Of a stretch of 64,000 nucleotides of DNA, positions 17,721 through 27,267 are shown one piece after another. Source of the stretch: Synechococcus sp. NOUM97013 (GTDB lineage Bacteria > Cyanobacteriota > Cyanobacteriia > PCC-6307 > Cyanobiaceae); assembly GCF_014279815.1 (NCBI RefSeq), contig NZ_CP047941.1:2170001-2234000 (forward strand). The letters run 5' to 3'. The notes under the pieces were generated by a model. That model was not told the DNA's origin. It made no database searches and saw nothing but the letters and a program-made list of their open reading frames with translations. Position 1 is the stretch's first letter. Each line of letters starts with the position of its first letter. The translations under genes were made by a program, and so were the position numbers.

Positions 17721-18242
17721 GTGCCCCGCAGCAATCGCAACGACAACTTCATCGACAAGAGCTTCACGGTGATGGCCGATCTGATCGTGAAGCTGCTGCC
17801 GATCAACCCCAGAGCCAAGGAGGCTTACGTCTATTACCGCGACGGCTTATCCGCCCAGAACGATGGTGACTATGCAGAAGCGCTCGAGAACTACGAAGAA
17901 AGCCTGAAGCTCGAGGAGAACCCGATCGACCGTGGGGAAACCCTCAAAAACATGGCGATCATCTACATGAGTAATGGCGAGGAAGATCGAGCGATCGAGA
18001 CCTATCTGAAGGCTCTCGAGGAGAATCCCAAGCAGCCGTCATGCCTCAAAAACATGGGGCTCATCTACGAAAAACGCGGTCGTATGGCTGAAGAGGAGGG
18101 CCGACGCGATGAGGCCGACGGTTGGCTGGATAAAGCCGCGGAGGCATGGACCCAGGCCGTGCGTCTCAATCCCGGTGGCTACCTGGACATCGAAAACTGG
18201 CTCAAGTCCAGTGGCCGCAGCAATGTGGATGTGTATTTCTGA
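17721..18242 (+). CDS. ycf3: Photosystem I assembly protein Ycf3
   Basis: A peripheral thylakoid chaperone with tetratricopeptide repeats that helps assemble photosystem I. 173 residues, the normal length. After the conserved start [20 protein letters not shown] come about three TPR units: the first around residues 30-70 ([20 protein letters not shown]), the second around 75-105, the third interrupted by a charged insert. The GTG at 17721 is the start because the family begins at this residue; an upstream in-frame ATG at 17679 adds unrelated sequence. Divergent from the copper ATPase, and 5 bases from the convergent radA stop. Confidence 0.95.
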   Translation: MPRSNRNDNFIDKSFTVMADLIVKLLPINPRAKEAYVYYRDGLSAQNDGDYAEALENYEESLKLEENPIDRGETLKNMAIIYMSNGEEDRAIETYLKALEENPKQPSCLKNMGLIYEKRGRMAEEEGRRDEADGWLDKAAEAWTQAVRLNPGGYLDIENWLKSSGRSNVDVYF

Positions 18243-18247
18243 CGCGT

Positions 18248-19645
18248 TCAGGGTCTGTCGTCGTCAGGGTCGACCCCAAGCCCCAGCACAAGGGCTTCGG
18301 TGATCGATCCGGCCTCGAGCAGCTCCAGATCCAGCCTTGCGGCCACCGGACCAAGACCGCTTCCTTTCGGCACAACAGCACGACGAAACCCCAGCCGCAC
18401 CGCCTCTTGCAGACGCAGCTCCAGCTGCCCGACGGGTCGAAGCTGTCCGCCCAGGCCGAGTTCACCCAGGAGCACGGTGCCAGCGGGAAGCGTGAGATCG
18501 CGATAGCTGGCGACCACAGCCGCGGCCACGCCGAGATCCGCAGCAGGCTCTTCCACATCCAGCCCTCCGGCCACAGCCAAATAGCAGTCGAAACGCGACA
18601 GCGGCAGACCCATGTGCTTTTCCAGCACCGCCAGAATCTGATGAAGTCGATTCACGGCGATGCCCGTGGCCGTGCGACGCGGACTGGCGTAGCTGGTGGT
18701 GCTGACCAGCGCTTGCAGATCCACCACCAGTGGGCGCGTGCCCTCACAGGCCACGATCGTGGCCACGCCGCTGGCCCGTTCGCCGCTGAGAAACAGCTCA
18801 CTGGGGTTGCCGACCTCGGCCAGCCCCTGGCCCCGCATCTCGAACACGCCTAATTCATGGGTGGCACCAAAGCGATTCTTCACCGCCCGAAGCAGGCGAT
18901 GACTGGCGAATCGATCACCTTCGAAGGTCAGCACCGCATCCACAAGGTGTTCCAGCACCTTTGGGCCAGCCAATACCCCTTCTTTGGTGACATGGCCAAC
19001 CAAGAAGAGCGCCGTGTTCTGACGCTTGGCCAGACGCTGCAAGGACGCAGCACACTCCCGGACCTGAGCCACGGACCCTGGGGCACTGGAAAGGTCGGCA
19101 TCATGCAGCGCCTGGATGCTGTCGATCACAGCCACGTCTGGCCGCAGCGCTTCCAGTTCCTCAAGCACCAACTCCAGATCGGTTTCCGCCAGAAGCTGGA
19201 GATCACTGCGTTCAGCCGTGAGACGTTGCCAGCGCAGCTTCACCTGCTGGGCTGACTCCTCAGCACTCACATACAGAACGGACCGGTCGCGGGCGATGGA
19301 TGACGCACTCTGCAGTAGCAGCGTGCTTTTGCCGATGCCAGGGTCTCCCCCCACCAGCACCAGGGACCCAGGCACCAGCCCCCCGCCGAGCACGCGATCA
19401 AGCTCGTCGTAGCCACTAGGAAGGCGCTGCAAGGGTTGGTCACCAAGCGAGGCCATCGCCGTGGAGCGGCGAGGCTTCGGAGCGACCGCAGGATCAGCGA
19501 CGGCCCGCCGTCGACGGCCGTCATCTTTCGGTGCTGTCTGCTCGACGAGCGAATTCCAACTTCCGCAGCTATTGCATCGCCCAAAGAACTGGCGGGTCTG
19601 GGCACCGCAGCTCTGGCAGACATAGAGAGTGACAGATCGGGGCAC
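18248..19645 (-). CDS. radA: DNA repair protein RadA
   Basis: A RecA-like, DnaB-type helicase that promotes branch migration in recombination. 465 residues: an N-terminal zinc ribbon (Cys10, Cys13, Cys24, Cys27), Walker A GGDPGIGKST near residue 98, the RadA-specific KNRFG motif, and a C-terminal Lon-protease-like domain (about 300-450) without the active-site chemistry expected for proteolysis. Divergent from rpaB with 90 bases between the starts. Confidence 0.96.
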   Translation of the reverse strand: MPRSVTLYVCQSCGAQTRQFFGRCNSCGSWNSLVEQTAPKDDGRRRRAVADPAVAPKPRRSTAMASLGDQPLQRLPSGYDELDRVLGGGLVPGSLVLVGGDPGIGKSTLLLQSASSIARDRSVLYVSAEESAQQVKLRWQRLTAERSDLQLLAETDLELVLEELEALRPDVAVIDSIQALHDADLSSAPGSVAQVRECAASLQRLAKRQNTALFLVGHVTKEGVLAGPKVLEHLVDAVLTFEGDRFASHRLLRAVKNRFGATHELGVFEMRGQGLAEVGNPSELFLSGERASGVATIVACEGTRPLVVDLQALVSTTSYASPRRTATGIAVNRLHQILAVLEKHMGLPLSRFDCYLAVAGGLDVEEPAADLGVAAAVVASYRDLTLPAGTVLLGELGLGGQLRPVGQLELRLQEAVRLGFRRAVVPKGSGLGPVAARLDLELLEAGSITEALVLGLGVDPDDDRP

Positions 19646-19735
19646 GTCGAATGATGAAGAAACTTGGCTGAACGTGAACGAATGAACCCGCCAATCACCT
19701 ATTTGTGAGCACGAGTACCGCTTTTTGCCGGCGAC

Positions 19736-20482
19736 ATGACGGCCTCAGCACCTTCCAAAGAAACCATTCTCGTGGTGGATGACGAGGCCAGTATCCGCAG
19801 GATCCTCGAGACCCGCCTGTCGATGATCGGGTACAACGTGGTCACCGCCAGCGATGGGACGGAAGCTCTCGAGAAATTTCCAGACTGCAATCCCGACCTC
19901 GTCGTCCTCGACGTGATGATGCCGAAATTGGATGGCTACGGGGTCTGCCAAGAACTGCGTAAGGAATCAGACGTCCCGATCGTGATGCTCACAGCCCTGG
20001 GCGATGTGGCAGACCGCATCACAGGCCTTGAACTGGGCGCCGATGACTATGTGATCAAACCGTTCAGCCCCAAGGAGCTGGAGGCCAGGATCCGCTGCGT
20101 TCTGCGCCGCGTGGAAAAGGAGCAGGCTGCGGGCATTCCCAACTCAGGCGTCATCCAGGTGTCGGACCTGCGCATCGACACCAACAAGCGTCAGGTCTTC
20201 CGCAACGACGAGCGAATCCGTCTGACCGGCATGGAGTTCAGCCTTCTCGAGCTGCTGGTCAGCCGATCAGGAGAACCTTTCAGCCGTGGAGAAATCCTCA
20301 AGGAAGTCTGGGGATACACCCCGGAGCGTCATGTGGACACCCGCGTGGTGGATGTTCATATTTCCCGCCTTCGTTCCAAACTGGAAGATGATCCGGCAAA
20401 CCCCGAGCTGATTCTCACGGCTCGCGGCACCGGCTACCTGTTCCAGCGCATCGTCGATTCCGTTGCCTCCGAAGGATCCTGA
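19736..20482 (+). CDS. rpaB: OmpR-family response regulator RpaB
   Basis: An essential cyanobacterial and red-plastid (Ycf27) regulator that controls high-light and photosystem genes and is phosphorylated by the Hik33/NblS kinase. 248 residues: receiver with Asp59 as phospho-acceptor and Lys108, then a winged helix with GMEFSLLELLVSRSG and EVWGYTPERHVDTRVVDVHI. The whole sequence follows RpaB. It overlaps the start of plsX by 20 bases, so lipid synthesis genes lie directly downstream. Confidence 0.95.
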   Translation: MTASAPSKETILVVDDEASIRRILETRLSMIGYNVVTASDGTEALEKFPDCNPDLVVLDVMMPKLDGYGVCQELRKESDVPIVMLTALGDVADRITGLELGADDYVIKPFSPKELEARIRCVLRRVEKEQAAGIPNSGVIQVSDLRIDTNKRQVFRNDERIRLTGMEFSLLELLVSRSGEPFSRGEILKEVWGYTPERHVDTRVVDVHISRLRSKLEDDPANPELILTARGTGYLFQRIVDSVASEGS

Positions 20483-21803
20483 CCACACCCCGGACGTTGC
20501 GCCGAGGATCAAAGCCCGTCGATCGAAAGCGGTGCGACGCCTGGTGATTTGGTACCGGCGCAACGCTGCCGTGACCAGCCTGGTGGATACAGCCACGACC
20601 TCAGCGAGCGCCGCAAGCAACGTTGCCGGTTCCGTGACCTCCATGGCCGGGACGGTGGTGAACAATGCGGGGAGCGTGGCAGGATCCGTGCTGCAGCCTG
20701 TGATGGATCCTCTGCGCCGTTTGCAGGGGGGCGTTCCCGGCCTGGACGAGCCCATTAACGACAACGACCGCGTCTGGGTGGCCGTGGACGGCATGGGCGG
20801 CGACCATGCCCCAGGACCGATTCTGGAGGGATGCCTGCAGGCAATTGAGCGCCTGGCGGTGAAGATCCGTTTTGTGGGCGAGACCGATCGGGTGCTCGAA
20901 GCGGCCACGGCAGCGGGCCTGGCGGAAGCGCTCAACACCGCCATTGATGCCGGTCATCTGGAGTTGATCACCAGCGGTCCCTCCGTGCAGATGCATGAGG
21001 AGGCCACGGTGGTGCGCCGCAAACGCGACGCCAGCATCAACGTGGCCATGGACCTCGTCAAACGCGGCGAAGCCCAGGCGGTGTACTCGGCAGGAAACTC
21101 CGGCGCCGTAATGGCCTCAGCGATCTTCCGACTGGGTCGCCTGGCGGGGATTGATCGACCAGCCATCGGGGCACTGTTCCCCACCAAGGATCCCGGGCAG
21201 CCGGTGCTGGTGCTCGATGTGGGCGCCAACATGGATTGCAAACCCTCCTATCTGCACCAGTTCGCACTGCTGGGGAACATCTACAGCCGTGACGTGCTGC
21301 AGGTCAGCCAACCTCGTATCGGCCTTCTCAACATCGGCGAAGAGGAATGCAAGGGCAATGATCTTGCCGTTCGCACCCACGCGCTCCTCCTCGACGAACC
21401 ACGCTTCCACTTCGCGGGGAACTGTGAAGGCAGGGATGTGCTCTCAGGCGAATTCGACGTGGTGGTTTGCGACGGCTTCACAGGCAACGTGCTGCTCAAG
21501 TTTCTGGAATCGGTCGGCAGTGTGCTGCTGGGAGTCTTGAGAGCCGAGTTGCCGCGTGGACGCCGAGGCAAGGTGGGATCCGCGTTCCTGCGCAGCAACC
21601 TGAAGCGCATCAAGAAACGACTGGACCACGCTGAACATGGCGGTGCACTGCTGCTTGGCGTCAACGGCATCTGCGTGATCGGCCATGGCAGCAGCAAAGC
21701 TCTCTCGGTGGTCAGTGCACTTCGCCTGGCGCACTCCGCAGCCAGTCACGGCGTCATGGACGATCTCGCGCAGCTTGGAGCACAAGTGGCCTCAAAGGCC
21801 TGA
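20463..21803 (+). CDS. plsX: Phosphate acyltransferase PlsX with long N-terminal extension
   Basis: Makes acyl-phosphate from acyl-ACP as the first committed step to phosphatidic acid. The catalytic domain begins near residue 103 with WVAVDGMGGDHAP and continues with the family blocks AGNSGAVMA and LDVGANMDCKP. Residues 1-100 are extra compared with typical PlsX (about 330-350 residues): a basic stretch (about 15-35) and an Ala/Gly/Ser/Val-rich part with repeated AGSV units. The first in-frame start after the rpaB overlap is a TTG at 20463; a GTG at 20532 is an alternative that would still leave most of the extension. Confidence 0.88.
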   Translation: MPPKDPDHTPDVAPRIKARRSKAVRRLVIWYRRNAAVTSLVDTATTSASAASNVAGSVTSMAGTVVNNAGSVAGSVLQPVMDPLRRLQGGVPGLDEPINDNDRVWVAVDGMGGDHAPGPILEGCLQAIERLAVKIRFVGETDRVLEAATAAGLAEALNTAIDAGHLELITSGPSVQMHEEATVVRRKRDASINVAMDLVKRGEAQAVYSAGNSGAVMASAIFRLGRLAGIDRPAIGALFPTKDPGQPVLVLDVGANMDCKPSYLHQFALLGNIYSRDVLQVSQPRIGLLNIGEEECKGNDLAVRTHALLLDEPRFHFAGNCEGRDVLSGEFDVVVCDGFTGNVLLKFLESVGSVLLGVLRAELPRGRRGKVGSAFLRSNLKRIKKRLDHAEHGGALLLGVNGICVIGHGSSKALSVVSALRLAHSAASHGVMDDLAQLGAQVASKA

Positions 21804-21857
21804 GCGTTACCCATCCCAAGTTTGGGCTGCTGGGCTGTGATTGACTGACGCCACCGC

Positions 21858-22883
21858 TTGGATCTTCTCTTGGCTGGAGCATCACCGCACTCCCGAGGCG
21901 TCGCCCTAATCGGCTGCGGTAGCGCCCAGGCTGAACAGGTGATCAGCAACGACCAGCTGGGTCTGCGAGTTGAGACCAGTGACGAATGGATCCGGACTCG
22001 CACGGGAATCGGCAGTCGGCGGGTCAGCAGTCCCAAGGAAAGCCTCACAGACCTGGCGGCTCAGGCTGCGACTTCAGCCCTTGAGATGGCCGGCTGGTCG
22101 GCAGACACACTCGACCTGGTGCTGCTCGCCACCTCCACCCCCGACGACCTCTTCGGCTCTGCACCGCGTGTCCAAGCCGCCCTCGGTGCCCGCAATGCCG
22201 TCGCGTTTGATCTGACGGCGGCCTGCAGTGGTTTTCTGTTCGCACTGGTCACCGCATCCCAGTACCTCCGCACCGGTGCCATGCGCAGGGTGTTGGTGAT
22301 TGGAGCCGATCAGTTGAGTCGATTCGTCGACTGGGACGACCGGCGCAGCTGTGTGCTTTTCGGCGATGGCGCTGGGGCCCTGGCCATAGAAGCCAGTGAG
22401 GAGGATGGGCTCCAGGGCTTCCTGCTGCGCAGCGATGGCGCCCGGGGAGGCGTTCTCAATCTGCCGGCTCTCGATACAGGATCCCCGCTTGCTGGCCAAG
22501 CGGAACACCGCCAGGGGGGCTACCGACCGATCGCTATGAATGGCCAGGAGGTTTACAAATTCGCCGTTCGCGAAGTGCCCGCCATCCTGCAATCGCTGCT
22601 GGACCAATGCGATGTCGGCCCTGATGAGATCGACTGGATGCTGCTGCACCAGGCCAATCAGCGCATTCTGGATGCCGTGGCCGATCGCTTCTCGATTCCT
22701 CACGACAAGGTGCTCAGCAACCTGGCCCATTACGGCAACACATCAGCGGCCACCATTCCCTTGGTCCTGGATGAAGGTGTGCGCGGAGGACGCATTCGCC
22801 CGGGCCACCTGCTAGCGAGCAGTGGGTTTGGCGCAGGATTGAGCTGGGGAGCGGCGCTGTTGCGTTGGCAGGGTCCCGCTTAG
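21858..22883 (+). CDS. fabH: 3-oxoacyl-ACP synthase III
   Basis: Condenses acetyl-CoA with malonyl-ACP to start fatty acid synthesis. About 341 residues with the catalytic triad in context: Cys in DLTAACSGFLFAL, His in LLHQANQRILDA, and Asn in HYGNTSAATIPL. The first in-frame start is a TTG at 21858; another TTG at 21870 would shorten it by four residues, and no clear Shine-Dalgarno sequence decides. Second gene in the plsX-fabH-fabD-plsC order seen across bacteria. Confidence 0.94.
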   Translation: MDLLLAGASPHSRGVALIGCGSAQAEQVISNDQLGLRVETSDEWIRTRTGIGSRRVSSPKESLTDLAAQAATSALEMAGWSADTLDLVLLATSTPDDLFGSAPRVQAALGARNAVAFDLTAACSGFLFALVTASQYLRTGAMRRVLVIGADQLSRFVDWDDRRSCVLFGDGAGALAIEASEEDGLQGFLLRSDGARGGVLNLPALDTGSPLAGQAEHRQGGYRPIAMNGQEVYKFAVREVPAILQSLLDQCDVGPDEIDWMLLHQANQRILDAVADRFSIPHDKVLSNLAHYGNTSAATIPLVLDEGVRGGRIRPGHLLASSGFGAGLSWGAALLRWQGPA

Positions 22884-22910
22884 GCTCCCGGAACCATTGC
22901 GGCGGAGTGA

Positions 22911-23807
22911 ATGTCGATTGCCTGGGTGTTTCCTGGTCAGGGGTCTCAGAAAATCGGCATGGCCGATCCGATCCTGAGCCTCCCCGGAGCTGAACAGCGC
23001 TTCGATCTGGCATCCCAGCTCCTGGGGCGAGATCTGCTCGCTATCTGCAGGGGGGAAGTCGCGGACAGCGTCACACCAGCCGATCTGAACGACACCCGCA
23101 ACACCCAGCCGGCGTTGTTCGTCGTCGAATCCTTGATCGTCGATGAGCTACTTCGCCAGGGTCGTGAGCCCTCGCTGGTGGCCGGTCACAGTTTGGGCGA
23201 ATTGGTGGCGCTGTATGCCGCTGGCGTCTTCGATGCCGCCACGGGCCTGGAGCTGATGCAGCGCCGCTCGGAACTCATGGCCACTGCAGGTGGTGGTGCC
23301 ATGACGGCGGTCATCGGCTTTGACCGCGATCAACTGAATGGGCTTGTAGCCGAGACCGCTGATGTGGTGATCGCCAACGACAACAGCGAAGCCCAGGTGG
23401 TTCTCTCCGGCAGTCCTGAGGCTGTCGGCTGTGTCAGCGAGGCACTCACCTGCAAACGGGCCATCCCCCTGGCGGTGTCTGGGGCCTTCCATTCACCCTT
23501 CATGGCTGACGCGGCGGAAGCCTTCTCCGCACATCTCGACACGCTCACGTTCGCCGATGCGCGCGTTCCGGTGCTGAGCAACACCGATCCCACGCCCAGC
23601 AGCGATGGCAGCGAACTCAAACAACGGTTGCGCCAGCAGATGACCACCGGTGTGCGCTGGAGAGAAACGATGGAAGCCCTGACGGCCGCAGGGGTCGACA
23701 CCCTGGTGGAGGTCGGCCCAGGCAATGTGCTCAGTGGCCTCGCAAAGCGTGCGATGCGTGGCGTCACCAGCCACCAGCTGGCCAATGCCGGCGATCTCGG
23801 CCTTTGA
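22911..23807 (+). CDS. fabD: Malonyl-CoA:ACP transacylase
   Basis: Transfers malonyl from CoA to acyl carrier protein. 298 residues, normal length. The oxyanion segment FPGQGSQKIGM opens the protein, the nucleophile Ser is in GHSLGELVALYA, and the catalytic His in SGAFHSPFM near residue 200. It starts 27 bases after fabH and overlaps the next gene by 4 bases, consistent with one operon. Confidence 0.96.
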   Translation: MSIAWVFPGQGSQKIGMADPILSLPGAEQRFDLASQLLGRDLLAICRGEVADSVTPADLNDTRNTQPALFVVESLIVDELLRQGREPSLVAGHSLGELVALYAAGVFDAATGLELMQRRSELMATAGGGAMTAVIGFDRDQLNGLVAETADVVIANDNSEAQVVLSGSPEAVGCVSEALTCKRAIPLAVSGAFHSPFMADAAEAFSAHLDTLTFADARVPVLSNTDPTPSSDGSELKQRLRQQMTTGVRWRETMEALTAAGVDTLVEVGPGNVLSGLAKRAMRGVTSHQLANAGDLGL

Positions 23808-24493
23808 GCGTGCGCAACTCCAAGATCACAACCGCCGACGTTGCTGACGTCCGGGGGCTGCCTGCCCCGTCCCCAGGTGTTGTCTACTGGCTGGTGAGCT
23901 TCCTTCTGGTGTTCCCCCTCTTCCGATTGGTGTTCCGGGGACGCACCACGGGAAACGCGCGCGTGCCGATGCACGGTCCGCTCGTCGTGGTGGCGAACCA
24001 TGGCTCCCACCTGGATCCACCCTTGCTGGGTCATGCCCTCGGGCGACCGGTGGCCTTCATGGCCAAAGCCGAACTGTTCCGGATTCCCTTGCTGGGTCGA
24101 TTGATCCGGGCCTGTGGTGCCTACCCCGTTAACCGAGGTGCAAGCGATCGGGAGGCGATTCGCACCGCAACCGCCAAATTGCAGGAAGGCTGGGCCATCG
24201 GCGTGTTTCTTGACGGCACACGCCAACCCGATGGCCGCGTCAACACCCCCATGCCAGGCGCAGCTCTGCTGGCGGCCCGTTCCGGAGCACCGCTGCTGCC
24301 CGTGGCCATCGTCAACAGCCATCGTGCCCTGGGCAGCGGTCAAAGCGTTCCTCGGCTGGTGCCGTTGCATCTGCGCATCGGCGATCCCGTTCCGCCACCC
24401 GCGAGCCGACGGAAACCCGACCTTGAAGCCACCACACGCGAATTGCAGCGTCGCATCAACGCGATGCTCGATCAGGGTTCCGTGAACAGCTGA
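23804..24493 (+). CDS. plsC: 1-acyl-sn-glycerol-3-phosphate acyltransferase family (PlsC)
   Basis: A membrane-associated acyltransferase that adds the second acyl chain to make phosphatidic acid. 229 residues with the HX4D motif as NHGSHLDPP near residue 65, an FLDGTRQPDG-type motif in the place of the usual FPEGTRS, and one N-terminal hydrophobic segment. The catalytic Glu position reads Asp here (LDGT), a mild departure. The start is probably TTG at 23804 overlapping fabD, or GTG at 23810. Its end overlaps the convergent DUF218 gene by 22 bases. Confidence 0.86.
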   Translation: MSVRNSKITTADVADVRGLPAPSPGVVYWLVSFLLVFPLFRLVFRGRTTGNARVPMHGPLVVVANHGSHLDPPLLGHALGRPVAFMAKAELFRIPLLGRLIRACGAYPVNRGASDREAIRTATAKLQEGWAIGVFLDGTRQPDGRVNTPMPGAALLAARSGAPLLPVAIVNSHRALGSGQSVPRLVPLHLRIGDPVPPPASRRKPDLEATTRELQRRINAMLDQGSVNS

Positions 24494-25059
24494 GGCCAGT
24501 GACGGCGCGCCCAAGGTTTGAGATCTTTGCCTGTCGCAACCCAGGCCACAGCTCGCAAACCATCGCCGAGACGCTTCCCCAGGCCTTCTTGGCGACAGTG
24601 CTCTGCGCAGCTCACAGGGATCCCCGTCAAACGGATCCCACGACTCCCCGCGACAATGGCTCCAACAGTCATGGCACGGGGCAAGTGATCTTCACTGGTC
24701 ACGAGCAGAAGATGATGCACACCATCCCGGTTCAGCTCATCCACGAGTGACGTGAAATTGCCGAGGGTGTCTTGCGCGCGGTAATCAAGACGAACCCGGT
24801 CTGCCTCGAGTCCGGCATCCTGCATTAACCATTGGGCGTACTCGGGATTGGTCCCGCCACTCACCACCAGTGGGAGGTTCATGCGGCGGGCCAGATTCAA
24901 GCCAACACGCTCTCGATCGGCATCACCGCCCAACACCAGGATGCGCTGAGGCTCATGGTTGGTCAGCGCTGCCTCCATGAAAGGGCGCAAGGGACCCGCT
25001 ACGCCTGCCGCCAGCAGAACTGCCGAGCCCAACAGCAACGAGCGTCCGCCCAGAGCCAT
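24472..25059 (-). CDS. DUF218/YdcF family protein
   Basis: About 195 residues: one N-terminal membrane anchor or signal segment (LLLGSAVLLAAGVAG), then a DUF218 domain with ILVLGGDADRERVG, VVSGGTNPEYA and VTSEDHLPRAM. Relatives include SanA, ElyC and YdcF, linked to envelope polysaccharide or peptidoglycan homeostasis; no reaction is proven. The ATG at 25059 overlaps the tsaB stop as TGATG, so it is probably translated after tsaB. An upstream in-frame start at 25122 lies inside tsaB. Confidence 0.8.
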   Translation of the reverse strand: MALGGRSLLLGSAVLLAAGVAGPLRPFMEAALTNHEPQRILVLGGDADRERVGLNLARRMNLPLVVSGGTNPEYAQWLMQDAGLEADRVRLDYRAQDTLGNFTSLVDELNRDGVHHLLLVTSEDHLPRAMTVGAIVAGSRGIRLTGIPVSCAEHCRQEGLGKRLGDGLRAVAWVATGKDLKPWARRHWPQLFTEP

Positions 25060-25676
25060 CAAACAGGGCCCACTGGGGACGTGGGGTAAATGGGGAGAAC
25101 TGGATCCCAGGGCCCAGGACACTGCATGTCATGGAAGGAACGGCACCAACGCAACAGCTGCATCACATCAGCTGGAACATCCACCGTCATGGACACAGCT
25201 GGAGAGGGCTGCTCATCAGGTCCGAGCAATCGCGGCACCTCCAGTTCGTCCGCCATCCCATCCACCATTCGATAGCGCCCTGCCACCTGCCCCCGACGGG
25301 GCAACGTCTGAATGATGGAGAACGGATCGCTCTGCTGAGACGCCGGGAGCTGTTGGCAGAGACGCGGAGCCATCAACGCAAAGCTGCTGATGCCATGCAG
25401 TGGAACACTGAGCTGCTGGGCCAAAGTTCGCGCCAGAACCACGGTCAGACGAGTGCCTGTGAAACCGCCAGGTCCGGTAGCGACAGCCAACCGGGTGATT
25501 TGCGACCACTGCTGCCTCGGCAGCAGATCCTGAACCGAGCCCACCAGTTCATTGGTGAGAGCGCGCCCCAAAGAGCGGCATTGCACCTGGGCATGATTGA
25601 TGGACGAACGAGCGTCCACGAGAGCCATCCCAAGGGTGGGCGTGGAGCTGTGAAGGGCTAGCAACCACTCGCTCAT
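25059..25676 (-). CDS. tsaB: tRNA threonylcarbamoyladenosine synthesis protein TsaB
   Basis: Partner of TsaD in making t6A37 in ANN-decoding tRNAs. 205 residues, ASKHA fold: WLLALHSSTPTLGMAL at the N-terminus and the family block ATGPGGFTGTRLT near residue 70. It overlaps ycf34 by 4 bases (ATGA) at its start and the DUF218 gene by one base at its end, so ycf34, tsaB and the DUF218 gene form a tight operon. The ATG at 25676 directly starts the first beta strand. Confidence 0.9.
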   Translation of the reverse strand: MSEWLLALHSSTPTLGMALVDARSSINHAQVQCRSLGRALTNELVGSVQDLLPRQQWSQITRLAVATGPGGFTGTRLTVVLARTLAQQLSVPLHGISSFALMAPRLCQQLPASQQSDPFSIIQTLPRRGQVAGRYRMVDGMADELEVPRLLGPDEQPSPAVSMTVDVPADVMQLLRWCRSFHDMQCPGPWDPVLPIYPTSPVGPV

Positions 25677-25924
25677 CGTGGCAACTCCTGTCCAGGCCTG
25701 AGCCGAAGCCAACGGCCCGGATCGCACTCAAAGGAGCCACAGGCGCGCACATCCCATTCAACGCCAACCTGTGCATCAGGTAGATCCATCACACTGATGT
25801 GAATTCTGGGGTCAACGGGTTTCAGATCCGGAGTCTCCGCCAGGTGAGGGGCACCATGCTGCCTCTCCACAGCGTGATAGGCCTGGCATCGGTCCACCCA
25901 GCGGCAGTCCACGCAGATGCACAT
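25673..25924 (-). CDS. ycf34: Ycf34 family protein
   Basis: A small (83-residue) protein found in cyanobacteria and red-lineage plastids, reported to bind an iron-sulfur cluster and to affect photosynthetic electron transport in Synechocystis. The N-terminal MCICVDCRWVDRC supplies Cys2, Cys4, Cys7 and Cys13, followed by YHAVERQH; a further Cys sits in VRACGSFECDPG. The ATG at 25924 begins the family sequence; upstream in-frame starts only lengthen it into the cca promoter region. First gene of the ycf34-tsaB-DUF218 operon, divergent from cca. Confidence 0.88.
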   Translation of the reverse strand: MCICVDCRWVDRCQAYHAVERQHGAPHLAETPDLKPVDPRIHISVMDLPDAQVGVEWDVRACGSFECDPGRWLRLRPGQELPR

Positions 25925-25973
25925 GCCTCCCCGTTTCGGATCGACACCCATTCTGACGGGGGACCCCACCGAG

Positions 25974-27203
25974 ATGGCTGCTCAGCTCTGGCGCAGTCTC
26001 CAACCGGAACGCTGGCCGCTGAGCATTGACCAGCTCCCAGCTGGCGCGGTTCTGGTGGGTGGCGCGGTGCGTGACGGGCTGCTCGGACGACTTCCCGAGA
26101 CTCCAGATCTTGATTTCATAGTTCCTGGACAGGCTCTCGCCAGTGCGCGCCGGCTGGCTCGGAAGCATGAAGGCGCCTGTGTCGTGCTGGATGCCGAGCG
26201 AGACATGGCTCGCATCGCCCTGAAGGGGTGGACCATCGACCTGGCCAAGCAAGACGGTGCAACGCTGAACGAGGATCTGCACCGACGCGATTTCCGCCTC
26301 AACGCCATCGGTCTCAAGCTGGACGGCACGACCCCGCGTCTGCTGGATCCCACAGGCGGACTGATGGATCTGCGCGAGGGAAGGATCGCTGCAGTGCGAG
26401 AAAAAAACCTTCAAGACGACCCCCTGAGACTGCTGCGAGGGGTGCGGCTGATGGCGGAACTCGGCATGAGCATCGACGCAATGACGCTGGAAATGATTCA
26501 GCGGAACCGGGAGTTGCTCAGACGTGCAGCCCCGGAACGAATTCAGGCCGAAGTGCTCCGATTGGTGGCCGCACCCGCCGCAGCTCGCGCGATCCAAACA
26601 ACAAGGGAGATGGACCTGTTACAGCCCTGGAGCACGCAAAACAACACGGCGTTCTCCCCGTGGTCACCAGCGATTAACGAGGCTTGTGCACTGCTGACAA
26701 CTGACGAACGTGCTCAAGCCCTTCCTCTGGCTCGACTCACGGCGCTGCTGAGCGACACTGGACTCAAGCAGCTCCGATGCAGCCGTCAACAGATGCATCG
26801 TTGTGCACGGCTTCGCCATTGGTGGATGCAGACGCTTGGGGACGAGCCCTGCATCCATCCCGACCAGCTGGCGGAACAGGATCGACTCGCGCTTCATCAG
26901 GACCTTGAAAACGATCTCCCCGCCTTCATTCTCGCCTTACCCGAATCAGAGCAAACGCACTGGTTGAAGCGGTGGAGAAACCCTCAGGATCCGCTGTTCC
27001 ATCCACGACCACCCTTGGATGGCAACAGCCTCCAACAAAACCTTAAAGTGCATCCAGGCCCGACTCTGGGCGCGCTGATCAGACACCTGACTCTTGAGCG
27101 CGCGTATGGTCGTCTCACCAACCGCGAGCAGGCGCTCCAAGCAGCGCGATCCTGGCTGTCCCATCACCCGGTTTCGACCGCCCCGAATGGGTCCTGTGAT
27201 TAA
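25974..27203 (+). CDS. cca: tRNA nucleotidyltransferase / poly(A) polymerase family
   Basis: Class II nucleotidyltransferase, about 409 residues; adds or repairs the CCA end of tRNA (some bacterial relatives add only part of it). The catalytic core shows LVGGAVRDGLLG near residue 24 and the metal-binding DLDFIV near 43, followed by RRDFRLNAIG and the DDPLRLLRG flexible loop. Since tRNA-Asn above lacks an encoded CCA, such an enzyme is needed. The ATG at 25974 is preferred; ATG at 25917/25923 would overlap the ycf34 start. Confidence 0.88.
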   Translation: MAAQLWRSLQPERWPLSIDQLPAGAVLVGGAVRDGLLGRLPETPDLDFIVPGQALASARRLARKHEGACVVLDAERDMARIALKGWTIDLAKQDGATLNEDLHRRDFRLNAIGLKLDGTTPRLLDPTGGLMDLREGRIAAVREKNLQDDPLRLLRGVRLMAELGMSIDAMTLEMIQRNRELLRRAAPERIQAEVLRLVAAPAAARAIQTTREMDLLQPWSTQNNTAFSPWSPAINEACALLTTDERAQALPLARLTALLSDTGLKQLRCSRQQMHRCARLRHWWMQTLGDEPCIHPDQLAEQDRLALHQDLENDLPAFILALPESEQTHWLKRWRNPQDPLFHPRPPLDGNSLQQNLKVHPGPTLGALIRHLTLERAYGRLTNREQALQAARSWLSHHPVSTAPNGSCD

Positions 27204-27267
27204 CTGCCCTTGCAGCGACGACAACAATCGGCCTGACACGCAGTCTTTCTTTTTCCTTCCCCGTTTC

